Shown: piece after piece, positions 40,022 to 48,374 of the stretch
How the letters are laid out: every line of letters begins with the position of its first letter
Position numbering within the stretch: the stretch's first letter is position 1
Notes under the pieces: model-generated
Databases searched by the model: none
Told to the model about the DNA's origin: nothing
Seen by the model: only the letters and a program-made list of their open reading frames with translations
DNA from: an uncultured Tateyamaria sp.
GTDB lineage: Bacteria; Pseudomonadota; Alphaproteobacteria; Rhodobacterales; Rhodobacteraceae
Length of the DNA: 64,000 nucleotides
Reading direction: 5' to 3'
Assembly: GCF_947494755.1 (NCBI RefSeq)
Contig: NZ_CANLVZ010000005.1
Coordinates: 186,001 to 250,000 of the forward strand
Translations under genes and position numbers: made by a program

Positions 40022-40963
40022 TCAGGCAGCCTTTTCGAACCGCGTGGCCAGCGTGTCGAAGATGCGGGTGCGGGTTTCGGGGTCTTCCATCAGCACTTCG
40101 TGCTCGCCACCTTCGATCATGTGCAGGACGCCGTCTGACCAGCTGTCCATCCGCGCCTCGATCCGACCGATATGCACAATCCGTTCGTTGGTTCCCAGGA
40201 ATGTATCGCATTGCAGGTCCGGGGCCGGCATTTGCGCCAGCGCAAGCGTTTCATCCAGCGCCTCACGCAGCCACACAAAGCTGGGTCCGCCAAGGGCCAG
40301 TTCGGGATGAGCCTGCAATTGCGTGCGCATCATGTCGTACATCTCGACATCGGTGGTGAGCATATTGTCGTCAAAGGGGGCCGTCAGTACATATGAATCG
40401 ATAACGGTGCCCGGTGGCAGGCGGTGGCCTTGGCCCAGAACCGGCATCACCCGGCCCAATGCCCAGGCCACCGGTCGCAGGTGGGGCGAGATGCGGATGC
40501 CCCACATCGGACCGGTAAAGGCGGCCGCTGCCACCTCCAGTCCTTCGTGCAAGGCGCGCAGCCCAATGCAACCGCCCATCGAGTGGCCAAGCAGAAAGAA
40601 GGGCTTGGGCAGGTTCAGCTCGTGAGCCGCGTCGACTGCGGCCACCACGTCACGCTGATAATCGGTAAACACCTCGACATGGCCGATGCGGCCATCATCA
40701 AGCAGGCGATCTGCAATCCCTTGCCCCCGCCAGTCCACCGCAACGGTGGCAAAACCGCGCGCCGCCAGATCGGCAGCGGCGGGGCTGTATTTTTCCACGT
40801 ATTCGGTGCGCCCCGGAAACAGCAGGACCGTTCCCTTGGGGGCATCCGGGGCAAAGACCCCAATCCGGATGCGCACCCCGTCCGAGGTTTTTGTCCAGTA
40901 GGCTGCCCCATCCAATGGTGCGGGGCTGACGTCGGAAAAAAGAGGGGCAGCCTGCAAGGTCAT
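40022..40963 (-). CDS. Alpha/beta hydrolase (monoacylglycerol lipase/lysophospholipase-like)
   Basis: A 313-residue hydrolase. The lid-less core has RTEYVEKYSPAAADLAARGFATVAVDWRGQG and the nucleophile elbow FLLGHSMGGCIGLRA with Ser in GHSMG. The acid Asp and His are expected near LQCDTFLGTNERIVH and EGGEHEVLMEDPE. This pattern is typical of the PldB/MGLL group (COG2267), acting on lysophospholipids or monoglycerides. It begins with an overlap of one base with the SCP2 gene's stop (TGATG), suggesting a lipid-related pair. Confidence 0.88.
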   Translation of the reverse strand: MTLQAAPLFSDVSPAPLDGAAYWTKTSDGVRIRIGVFAPDAPKGTVLLFPGRTEYVEKYSPAAADLAARGFATVAVDWRGQGIADRLLDDGRIGHVEVFTDYQRDVVAAVDAAHELNLPKPFFLLGHSMGGCIGLRALHEGLEVAAAAFTGPMWGIRISPHLRPVAWALGRVMPVLGQGHRLPPGTVIDSYVLTAPFDDNMLTTDVEMYDMMRTQLQAHPELALGGPSFVWLREALDETLALAQMPAPDLQCDTFLGTNERIVHIGRIEARMDSWSDGVLHMIEGGEHEVLMEDPETRTRIFDTLATRFEKAA

Positions 40964-41253
40964 CAGGCCAGAACTGCCGCCAGTTTCATCGCCATGCCCA
41001 TGTCACCGTCCACCTTCAGTTTGCCCGTCATAAAGGCCGAGGTCGGGTTGGTTGAGCCGTCAAGGATCGCCTTGAACGTCTCGACATCCGCCGACAAGGT
41101 CACATCCGCTGCATCATCCGCCGCACGTGCGCCGCTTTCATCAATCATCACGGCCCCTTCGCCTTCGATGTCGAATTTCGCGGTGCCCGAAAAATCGGCA
41201 CCCGCCAGCTTTTCGTTCAGAACGGTTACGGCTTCGTTTACTGTGTCACTCAT
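40963..41253 (-). CDS. SCP2 sterol-binding domain protein
   Basis: A 96-residue single-domain protein: GTAKFDIEGEGAVMIDESG, ADVTLSADVETFKAILDG, and PTSAFMTGKLKVDGDMGMAMKLAAVL. This is the SCP2 fold, a hydrophobic-tunnel domain that binds fatty acids or lipids. In Rhodobacterales it usually occurs as a small stand-alone protein. The start at ATG 41253 is the family start. It precedes the lipase-like gene in the same direction, with a one-base stop/start overlap. Confidence 0.88.
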   Translation of the reverse strand: MSDTVNEAVTVLNEKLAGADFSGTAKFDIEGEGAVMIDESGARAADDAADVTLSADVETFKAILDGSTNPTSAFMTGKLKVDGDMGMAMKLAAVLA

Positions 41254-41326
41254 CTTTGATGCCTTTTTGTTGGTTGGCTGGCCTGTCTTACTAGAATTCG
41301 CAGGTTCGCCTGTTACATTGACAACT

Positions 41327-41884
41327 ATGGGCACTCGACTTCGCAAACTCTACCCTGTCGTCACGGCACTTTTACTGACAGTAGGGAATTCCTTACCCGC
41401 ATGGGCGCAATCTTCATTGGACGAGATGAAGGATGCGTTACGCACCGCCGAACCGGCGGAGGCTGCGCGCCTCACCCGCGAGATCGAGCGGGCGTGGGCG
41501 CAGTCGGGCTCTACGGCGCTTGATATGCTGCTGCGCCGGGGCCGCGACGCGCTTGAGGACGATAACGCCGACATCGCGATTGAGCATCTGACGGCTGTGA
41601 CTGACCATGCGCCCGAATTTGCCGAAGGCTGGCATGCGCGTGCCACCGCCTATTACATGAAGGGGCTTTACGGCCCGGCACTGGATGACTTGCAGCGCGC
41701 CCTGATCCTGAACCCCGACAATTACAACGCGATCTTTGGTCTGGGCGTGATGTTGCAGGAATTTGGCGACTATGTCCGTGCCCGCTCGGCCTTTGAACAG
41801 GTCCTCGACTTGCATCCCAACCACGAAAACGCCACCAAGGCGCTCGAGCAGCTCAAAGCCAAAGGCATCGGCCGCGAACTCTGA
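41327..41884 (+). CDS. Periplasmic TPR-repeat protein
   Basis: A 185-residue protein with a signal peptide (MGTRLRKLYPVVTALLLTVG, cleavage after PAWA). The mature part is helical. At least two TPR units are visible: AEGWHARATAYYMKGLYGPALDDLQRALILNPDN and AIFGLGVMLQEFGDYVRARSAFEQVLDLHPNH. TPR proteins mediate protein contacts; the partner is unknown. It lies 32 bases before the helicase gene. Longer upstream frames run antisense through the SCP2 and lipase genes and are rejected. Confidence 0.85.
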   Translation: MGTRLRKLYPVVTALLLTVGNSLPAWAQSSLDEMKDALRTAEPAEAARLTREIERAWAQSGSTALDMLLRRGRDALEDDNADIAIEHLTAVTDHAPEFAEGWHARATAYYMKGLYGPALDDLQRALILNPDNYNAIFGLGVMLQEFGDYVRARSAFEQVLDLHPNHENATKALEQLKAKGIGREL

Positions 41885-41916
41885 ACCAGACGAGGCCGCC
41901 AAGCGGGAGAAGTGCG

Positions 41917-44823
41917 ATGTCGGGCGACGCGCGGGTGGTGGCAGTTCTTGGCCCCACCAACACAGGCAAGACGACCTATGCGATCGAACGGATGCTGGGC
42001 CACCGCACGGGTGTGATCGGCCTGCCGCTGCGCTTGCTGGCGCGCGAGGTCTATGACCGGATCGTTGCGTTGCGCGGCCCTTCGGTTGTGGCACTGGTCA
42101 CGGGCGAGGAACGCATCGTCCCGCCGCGCACGCAATACTGGGTTTGCACGGTTGAGGCGATGCCCGAAGGGATGGGCATTGATTTTCTGGCCATCGACGA
42201 AATTCAACTGTGCGCAGATCCAGAACGCGGCCACGTGTTCACGGATCGCCTGCTGCGCGCCCGCGGCCTGCACGAGACGCTGTTTCTGGGGGCTGACACC
42301 ATGCGCGGCCCTATCGGCGCGCTGGTGCCAGAGGCGCAATACATGCGCCGCGAACGCATGTCGCAACTGGTCTATTCGGGGCAGAAAAAGGTCAGCCGGA
42401 TGCGCCCGCGCAGCGCCATCGTCGGGTTCTCGGTGGATAATGTGTACGCCATCGCCGAGCTGATCCGCCGTCAAAAGGGCGGGGCGGCTGTGGTGATGGG
42501 CGCGCTGTCCCCCCGGACGCGGAACGCTCAGGTGGATATGTACCAGAACGGCGAGGTCGATTTTCTGGTGGCGACGGATGCCATCGGGATGGGGCTGAAC
42601 CTCGATATCGACCACGTGGCCTTCTCAAGTCTTACGAAATTTGACGGGCGGCGGATGCGCCCACTCGCGCCAAATGAACTGGCCCAGATCGCCGGGCGGG
42701 CCGGGCGGGGGCAGAAGGACGGGACCTTCGGTGTCACGGGCGATGTCCGCCCCTTGGACGAGGGCACGGCGCAGGCGATCATGGATCATCGCTTTACGCC
42801 CCTCTCAAAGCTGCAATGGCGCAATCACGCGCTGCAATTTGGCACCATCGACGCGCTGGTGCGCAGCCTCGAGGCCCCGCCCGATCACGAGGTTTTGGTG
42901 CGCGCGCGCGAGGCCGATGACCTCATGGCGCTGAAATCCCTGTCCGAAAGCGCCGAGGTCACCGCGCGCTGCACCGACGCGCTTTCTGTCCGTCTGCTTT
43001 GGGATGTGTGCCGCGTGCCCGACTTTCGTGGTATCAGCCATGCGGAACATTCCAACCTTTTGGACGTTATCTTTCGGTATCTCCATGAAAGGGGCACAAT
43101 TCCAAACGATTGGATGGCACGCCAGATCAAGCGGATTGACCGCAGCGACGGCGATATCGACGCGATCAGCAAGCGATTGGCCTTTATCCGCACATGGACC
43201 TACGTGGCTCAGCGGAAAGGGTGGGTTGACGACGAAACCCATTGGCGCGACGAGACGCGCCATGTAGAAGACCGACTGTCAGATGCTCTGCACGAGAAAC
43301 TGACGCAAAGATTTGTAGATCGGCGCACCTCTGTGTTGTTGCGCCGGCTAGGACAGAAGGAAGCCATGGTGGCCGAAGTAAACGATTCTGGTGAAGTGAC
43401 TGTCGAAGGCGAGTTCGTCGGCAAATTGGACGGCTTCCGTTTCAGCCAAGACAAAGGCGCAGGTGCGGCCGAGGCCAAGACGATCAAGTCCGCTGCCTTG
43501 CAGGCGCTGGCCCCGCAATTCCACTTGCGCGCCGATCGTTTTTACAACGCGCCAGACACCGAAATCGACTTTACCGAACAGGGCGGCCTGATGTGGGGCT
43601 CTGCTGCGGTTGGTAAACTGGTCGCGGGGGCCGAGCCTCTCAAGCCTATGGTCGAGGTCTTCGTGGACGATGTGGCGGGCCCCGAGGTTGCCCAGAAGGT
43701 ACAGCGCCGTTTGCAGCATTTCATCGACCGTAAGGTGGCGGCCCTGTTTGAGCCGCTTATGAACATGCAGCGTGACGAGACGTTGAACGGTCTGGCCAAA
43801 GGCTTTGCCTTTCGGATGATCGAAGCACTTGGCGTGTTGCCCCGTGCGGCTGTCGCGGAGGATGTCAAAGCGTTGGATCAGGACGCCCGCGGCGCGCTGC
43901 GCAAGCATGGTATCCGTTTTGGTCAGTTCACCATTTTCCTGCCCTTGCTGCTGAAACCCGCCCCGACGCGCCTGCGCCTTGTGCTGTGGTCGCTGTCGCA
44001 GGGCCTTAGCGAATTTCCTGAAAGCCCGCCCCCCGGTCTGGTCACGGTGCCTGCGATGGTGGACGGCCCCCAAGGGGTCGATACGATGTCGGGCTATCGC
44101 AACGCTGGCACCCGCGCGATCCGCATCGACATGCTGGAACGCCTCGCCGACATGTTGCGGGCCGAGGATTCACGCGGCGGGTTCGAGGCAAAGGCCGATA
44201 TGCTCTCGATCACCGGTATGACACTGGAACAGTTCGCGACGCTGATGGAAGGTCTGGGCTACAAGGCCGAAAAGGGCGAGCGCGAGAAGGTGAAGCCTGC
44301 TGACGCGGTCGTGACCAAGGATGCGACGCCGGATGCGGCTGACATTCCGGTTATGGATGCGGCTGACGCCACGCTACCCACTGCCGAAACAATGCCCGCC
44401 GATGCGCCTGAGCCTGTGGCAGATGATGTGGTCGCAGGCACCGAAGAGATCGCGGATGCAGGGCAAGCGCCGATCATCGAAGAGCCTGCCGAAACGCCCG
44501 ATGTTACTGCCGAAATCCCGGTCAACTCCGAGACCGAGATCGACCCCGGCGCAGCCCCTGATGCGGCTGTGGCTGGCCCCGAAACCGAGGTATTCTACAC
44601 CTTCACTTGGGGGCGCAGCGCGCCAAACCGTCGCCCGCAAAACGGAGGCAAACCTCGTGGCAAGCAGGGCACACCCGGTGGCAAGGGCAAGGGCAAAGGC
44701 CCGCGCCGCGACGGGGGCGACAAGTCGCAAAACTTCTCGGCACGGCCCCCCAAGAAGGAAAAGGCCATCGACCCTGACAACCCGTTCGCCGCAGCCCTCA
44801 TGGGGCTCAAGGACGGCAAATAA
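41917..44823 (+). CDS. SUV3-like DExH RNA helicase
   Basis: A 968-residue helicase-related protein. Walker A is GPTNTGKT at 12-19, the DExH box is DEIQ at 94-97, motif IV-V lies in VDFLVATDAIGMGLNLD and motif VI in QIAGRAGRG at 257-265. The SUV3 C-terminal regions follow. The last 200 residues are an acidic Ala/Pro/Glu-rich stretch and then a basic, Gly/Lys-rich tail (GGKPRGKQGTPGGKGKGKG), perhaps for RNA binding. Related to mitochondrial SUV3 of the RNA degradosome. Followed without gap by the S4 gene (TAAGTG). The helicase-S4-fdxA-carD order is widespread in alphaproteobacteria. Confidence 0.9.
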   Translation: MSGDARVVAVLGPTNTGKTTYAIERMLGHRTGVIGLPLRLLAREVYDRIVALRGPSVVALVTGEERIVPPRTQYWVCTVEAMPEGMGIDFLAIDEIQLCADPERGHVFTDRLLRARGLHETLFLGADTMRGPIGALVPEAQYMRRERMSQLVYSGQKKVSRMRPRSAIVGFSVDNVYAIAELIRRQKGGAAVVMGALSPRTRNAQVDMYQNGEVDFLVATDAIGMGLNLDIDHVAFSSLTKFDGRRMRPLAPNELAQIAGRAGRGQKDGTFGVTGDVRPLDEGTAQAIMDHRFTPLSKLQWRNHALQFGTIDALVRSLEAPPDHEVLVRAREADDLMALKSLSESAEVTARCTDALSVRLLWDVCRVPDFRGISHAEHSNLLDVIFRYLHERGTIPNDWMARQIKRIDRSDGDIDAISKRLAFIRTWTYVAQRKGWVDDETHWRDETRHVEDRLSDALHEKLTQRFVDRRTSVLLRRLGQKEAMVAEVNDSGEVTVEGEFVGKLDGFRFSQDKGAGAAEAKTIKSAALQALAPQFHLRADRFYNAPDTEIDFTEQGGLMWGSAAVGKLVAGAEPLKPMVEVFVDDVAGPEVAQKVQRRLQHFIDRKVAALFEPLMNMQRDETLNGLAKGFAFRMIEALGVLPRAAVAEDVKALDQDARGALRKHGIRFGQFTIFLPLLLKPAPTRLRLVLWSLSQGLSEFPESPPPGLVTVPAMVDGPQGVDTMSGYRNAGTRAIRIDMLERLADMLRAEDSRGGFEAKADMLSITGMTLEQFATLMEGLGYKAEKGEREKVKPADAVVTKDATPDAADIPVMDAADATLPTAETMPADAPEPVADDVVAGTEEIADAGQAPIIEEPAETPDVTAEIPVNSETEIDPGAAPDAAVAGPETEVFYTFTWGRSAPNRRPQNGGKPRGKQGTPGGKGKGKGPRRDGGDKSQNFSARPPKKEKAIDPDNPFAAALMGLKDGK

Positions 44824-45210
44824 GTGAGCGCATCGGCGGACAAGCTGCGGCTGGACAAATGGCTGTGGTTTGCCCGCTTTTTCAAATCCCGCTCACTGGC
44901 GGCCACCCAAGTGGGGGCAGGCAATGTGCGGGTGAATGGCGAGCGGGTCAGCAAGTGCGCCACCACGATCAGTCCGGGCGATGTGCTGACCTTTTCACAA
45001 GGGCGTGTGGTGCGCATCGTCGAGGTCGTGCTGCTTGGCACCCGGCGCGGTCCGGCCCCCGAGGCGCAAACGCTTTATTCCGATATGTCGCCCCCACCGC
45101 CGCCAAAGGAAACGCACGTTCCCGAAAACCCCCGATTTGAAGGAAAAGGACGCCCCACCAAGCGCGACAGACGCCAAGGCGATCTTTCCCGCGCACGCCA
45201 CCTTGAATGA
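44824..45210 (+). CDS. S4 RNA-binding domain protein (HslR-like)
   Basis: A 128-residue protein. The S4 domain is RLDKWLWFARFFKSRSLAATQV, then NVRVNGERVSKCATTISPGDVLTF, as in Hsp15/HslR, which binds stalled 50S subunits with nascent peptidyl-tRNA. The basic Pro-rich tail (RFEGKGRPTKRDRRQGDLSR) is typical. Translation starts at GTG 44824 directly after the helicase TAA, showing tight coupling. Confidence 0.9.
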   Translation: MSASADKLRLDKWLWFARFFKSRSLAATQVGAGNVRVNGERVSKCATTISPGDVLTFSQGRVVRIVEVVLLGTRRGPAPEAQTLYSDMSPPPPPKETHVPENPRFEGKGRPTKRDRRQGDLSRARHLE

Positions 45211-45262
45211 TCGCGGCGGCTGATTTAGCTAGGCGGCTGACCCAAACGAGACGAGCCCCCGC

Positions 45263-45598
45263 ATGACCTATATCGTCAATGACAGCTGCATTGCCTGCAA
45301 ATACACGGACTGCGTTGAAGTCTGCCCCGTGGATTGCTTTTATGAGGGCGAGAACATGCTGGTGATCCATCCCGACGAATGTATCGACTGCGGTGTTTGT
45401 GAACCCGAATGCCCTGCTGATGCGATCCGCCCCGACACCGAACCGGACATGGAGAAGTGGGTCGAGTTCAATCGCAAATACTCCGAAATGTGGCCGGTCA
45501 TCATCACCAAAAAAGACCCGCTGCCCACCGCCGACGAGATGGACGGCAAAGAGGGCAAGATGGAGATGTTCTCCGAAGCGCCCGGCGAGGGCGGCTAA
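45263..45598 (+). CDS. fdxA: Seven-iron ferredoxin FdxA
   Basis: A 111-residue 7Fe ferredoxin. The N-terminal half has [17 protein letters not shown], forming the 3Fe-4S and part of the 4Fe-4S set, and [16 protein letters not shown] gives the second. The conserved [15 protein letters not shown] start and the C-terminal extension ([14 protein letters not shown]) match FdxA of alphaproteobacteria. It is an electron carrier; the partner is unknown. It is followed by a terminator and then carD. Confidence 0.94.
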   Translation: MTYIVNDSCIACKYTDCVEVCPVDCFYEGENMLVIHPDECIDCGVCEPECPADAIRPDTEPDMEKWVEFNRKYSEMWPVIITKKDPLPTADEMDGKEGKMEMFSEAPGEGG

Positions 45599-45906
45599 GC
45601 GCCGAATCGGTTGGACCGGCTGCACGCCCGGTTCTGCTCGCGAAAACTGAGACGCAACAGCTTGGAAATACAGCGCCTTTTGAAAGTTTCCTTTAGGTTA
45701 GCTTTCGGAAGGGCGTTTTTTGTGCTATAGTGCTCCCACAATTGACAAACGGACGTTCTGAGACCTGCCGTTCACTCCGGCGGGCATATGAAATCTTGAC
45801 CCTGACCCGCAGCAAGACGTGGCATCACGTGCCCCGCCTGATGCGGTTTTGACTGTGTAAAACGGGGCGAGTGCGGGGAATGACCAATGTCTTATGAGGA
45901 TCAGGA
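45599..45906 (+). promoter_or_regulatory. 308-base intergenic leader of carD
   Basis: The first part holds the fdxA terminator (45675-45721). A TATAGT box at 45726-45731 overlaps the end of it, with only a weak TTTCGG 17 bases before, and TTGACA occurs at 45742-45747 without a good -10. The carD leader would be about 150-180 bases and contains small hairpins, such as CCTGCCG/CGGCGGG near 45764-45784 and GTTTT/AAAAC near 45845-45862. No gene is seen. Confidence 0.4.
45675..45721 (+). terminator. Rho-independent terminator of fdxA
   Basis: CCTTTTGAAAG at 45676-45686 pairs with CTTTCGGAAGG at 45702-45712 (two T-G pairs) around a 15-base loop, followed after GCG by TTTTTT at 45716-45721. Confidence 0.7.
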
Positions 45907-46419
45907 ATGACAAAATCTAAGAAACTCGACTTCCGCCCCAACGAATTTGTGGTCTATCCGGCCCATGGCGTGGGCCAGATCGTGTCCATCGAAAGCCAAG
46001 AGGTTGCAGGCATCGCCCTTGAGCTGTTTGTGATCTCGTTCGAGAAAGACAAGATGACCCTGCGGGTGCCCACCAACAAGGCGACCGATATCGGAATGCG
46101 CGCCCTGTCCAGCCCCGACGTGATTGCCCACGCGATGAAGACCCTCAAGGGCAAGGCCAAGGTCAAGCGGGCCATGTGGTCGCGTCGTGCGCAGGAATAC
46201 GAGCAAAAGATCAACTCGGGTGATCTGATCGCCATCGCCGAAGTGGTGCGCGACCTGCACCGCACCGACGATCAGCGCGAGCAAAGCTACTCCGAGCGTC
46301 AGCTTTATGAAGCCGCGCTTGAGCGGTTGACCCGCGAAGTCGGTGCCGTCTCTGGTGGGGACGAATTGGCCGCGGCCAAGGAAATCGGGGATGTGTTGAC
46401 CAGCCGCGTTGCGGCTTGA
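45907..46419 (+). CDS. carD: CarD-family RNA polymerase-binding regulator
   Basis: A 170-residue protein. The N-terminal RNA polymerase interacting domain starts RPNEFVVYPAHGVGQIVSIESQEVAG and ends DKMTLRVPTNKA. The C-terminal helical part contains KRAMWSRRAQEYEQKINSGDLIAIAEVVRDLHR, the DNA-minor-groove wedge region with W. CarD stabilises open complexes, especially at rRNA promoters, and is essential in several bacteria. In Rhodobacterales it is needed for many sigma-70 promoters that lack T at -7. A terminator follows. Confidence 0.93.
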   Translation: MTKSKKLDFRPNEFVVYPAHGVGQIVSIESQEVAGIALELFVISFEKDKMTLRVPTNKATDIGMRALSSPDVIAHAMKTLKGKAKVKRAMWSRRAQEYEQKINSGDLIAIAEVVRDLHRTDDQREQSYSERQLYEAALERLTREVGAVSGGDELAAAKEIGDVLTSRVAA

Positions 46420-46441
46420 TCTGACATTCCAGTTCTTAGAA

Positions 46442-46471
46442 AGGCGCGCTCCGGTCGGGGCGCGCTTTTTT
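46442..46471 (+). terminator. Rho-independent terminator between carD and cobS
   Basis: GCGCGC (46444-46449) and GCGCGC (46460-46465) form a stem with a 10-base loop, followed by TTTTTT. The end overlaps the cobS stop by a few bases, so it serves convergent genes. Confidence 0.75.
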
Positions 46472-47234
46472 ATTGGGTCAGAGCGATGAGGGTCAGCAGC
46501 ACGGCGATTTCGGTGATGACTTGCGTCGCGCCGAGGATGTCACCCGTCTGACCGCCGAGTTTCGCCTTGGCGATGCCTCCGATCAGTGCGGTGACAAGAG
46601 CTGCAATAATCAGCGCCACCAGACCGGCACCCCCCGCGCAAATCAGCGCGCAAAGTGCTGCCAACCCAACGCCGATACCCACGGACAACATATCCGGCGC
46701 GCCCACGCTACGCGCCAACCCGTCCTCGCGCGCGTGGGGCAGGGCGTGCATCAGCACCGGCATCATCGCGCGCGACACCACCAGGGCGGTGATAAGCCCG
46801 GTCCACGTAACCTCGGCAAATCCAAGCCAGCGCAGACCCATCCCGAGGATCAGCGCCAGCACGCCATACGCGCCGATCCGGCTGTCTTTCATGATCTCAA
46901 GGCGGCGGGCAGGATCGAACCCGCCCCACAGCCCATCCGCACTGTCGGCCAGTCCGTCCTCGTGCATCGCACCGGTCAGGATCACCAGCGCGGCGAGGGA
47001 AAGGCCCGCGATGATCGCAGGGGGCAGCCCGAAAACGCTAAGGATTGCGGCAAGCGCGCTCACAATCAGCCCCAGAATTGCGCCCACAAGCGGGTAGGCC
47101 CAGACCGCGCTTGCACCATGTCCGAAGACGTGATCGGGCAGGTGCGGCAGCGGCAGGCGGGTCAGCAGAACCAGCGCCACGGGCAGGTCCCAGACCCGGG
47201 AGACGGGGCCGATGTCGGTTTCTTTTGGTCCCAT
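46470..47234 (-). CDS. cobS: Adenosylcobinamide-GDP ribazoletransferase CobS
   Basis: A 254-residue polytopic membrane enzyme. Its signature is TGAMHEDGLADSADGLWGG near 87-105, with the Asp and His residues of the CobS family, followed by RRLEIMKDSRIGAYGVLAL. It condenses adenosyl-GDP-cobinamide with alpha-ribazole to make cobalamin, the last assembly step. The start at ATG 47234 gives a short N-terminal cytoplasmic part. It is divergent from cobT, its pathway partner, with a 71-base gap. No cobalamin riboswitch fits in that gap. Confidence 0.94.
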   Translation of the reverse strand: MGPKETDIGPVSRVWDLPVALVLLTRLPLPHLPDHVFGHGASAVWAYPLVGAILGLIVSALAAILSVFGLPPAIIAGLSLAALVILTGAMHEDGLADSADGLWGGFDPARRLEIMKDSRIGAYGVLALILGMGLRWLGFAEVTWTGLITALVVSRAMMPVLMHALPHAREDGLARSVGAPDMLSVGIGVGLAALCALICAGGAGLVALIIAALVTALIGGIAKAKLGGQTGDILGATQVITEIAVLLTLIALTQ

Positions 47235-47305
47235 GTCCGGTCCTGACTTGCGGGGGTCGCGGCTTTGGGTAAAGACCGACGGACCAACAGGCAAGGAAAA
47301 CAGGT

Positions 47306-48313
47306 ATGAGTTTTGACACACTGGATGAGGTGCGCGCCCTTTTGGCCGATATCCCGGGCCCGGACGCGGATGCCATTGCCGGGGCTGCGGCGCGCAACGG
47401 GCAGTTGACGAAACCTCCTGGTGCTTTGGGGCGGCTTGAGGAGCTGGCGCAGTGGTATGCGGGTTGGCGCGGTGATGTCCGCCCCGAAATACGCGCTCCG
47501 CAAGTGATCATCTTTGCAGGCAATCACGGGGTGGCGGCGCGCGGCGTGTCTGCTTTTCCGCCCGAGGTGACGGTGCAGATGGTCGCGAATTTCGAACAGG
47601 GTGGGGCGGCGATCAACCAGCTTGCCAAAGCCTTTGGCGCGCGCATGGATGTCGTGCCGTTGAACCTGAACAGGCCCACGGCGGATTTCACCGAAGGTCC
47701 TGCGATGCGCGAGGACGAGGTTGTCGCGGCCCTGCGCTCAGGCTGGGACGCGGTGGATGCGGCCACGGACCTGTTGGTGGTCGGCGAAATGGGGATTGGC
47801 AACACGACCTCGGCCGCTGCGATTGCAGCGCGCCTGTTTGGCGGGGACGCGGGCGACTGGACGGGCCGGGGCACCGGGGTCGAAGGCGACGCGCTCGCCC
47901 TCAAGACCGAGGTGGTGGGCGACGCATTGGCAGCGCACGGGGCGGCGACCGACGGGCTGGATGTCCTGATGCGCCTTGGAGGCCGGGAGTTGGCGGGCAT
48001 GGCCGGCGCGATGCTGCGCGCGCGGGTGTTGCGCATACCGGTCATCATGGACGGCTTTATCTGCACGGCGGCGGCGGCCTGTCTGGAACACACGGTCAAA
48101 GGCGCGCTCGATCACGTCGTGGCGGGCCACCAAAGCGACGAGGCTGCGCATGGGGCGATGCTGGAGGCGTTGGACAAAGCGCCGCTGCTGTCGCTTGGTT
48201 TGCGTCTTGGCGAGGGGTCGGGTGCAGCACTCGCGATTGGGGTGCTGAAAGGCGCGATTGCGTGCCATTCAGGCATGGCCACTTTCGCCGAAGCGGGTGT
48301 GTCAGACGGATAG
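47306..48313 (+). CDS. cobT: Nicotinate-nucleotide-dimethylbenzimidazole phosphoribosyltransferase CobT
   Basis: A 335-residue enzyme. Key segments are [62 protein letters not shown], and [19 protein letters not shown], which carries the catalytic Glu. It makes alpha-ribazole phosphate from dimethylbenzimidazole and NaMN for the lower ligand of cobalamin. Start at ATG 47306 behind AAACAGG-type upstream sequence. Its position back-to-back with cobS forms a small nucleotide-loop assembly locus. Confidence 0.95.
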   Translation: MSFDTLDEVRALLADIPGPDADAIAGAAARNGQLTKPPGALGRLEELAQWYAGWRGDVRPEIRAPQVIIFAGNHGVAARGVSAFPPEVTVQMVANFEQGGAAINQLAKAFGARMDVVPLNLNRPTADFTEGPAMREDEVVAALRSGWDAVDAATDLLVVGEMGIGNTTSAAAIAARLFGGDAGDWTGRGTGVEGDALALKTEVVGDALAAHGAATDGLDVLMRLGGRELAGMAGAMLRARVLRIPVIMDGFICTAAAACLEHTVKGALDHVVAGHQSDEAAHGAMLEALDKAPLLSLGLRLGEGSGAALAIGVLKGAIACHSGMATFAEAGVSDG

Positions 48314-48374
48314 GCCCGGCGGGCGGGATTGTTTTGCACTGTGGCGCAAAAGGTGCCCGCCCACCGACCCATGA

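Noticed and set aside
47235-47305. Possible cobalamin riboswitch between cobS and cobT
   Set aside because: The divergent gap is only 71 bases, too short for the about 200-base riboswitch, and no B12-box-like segment is seen.
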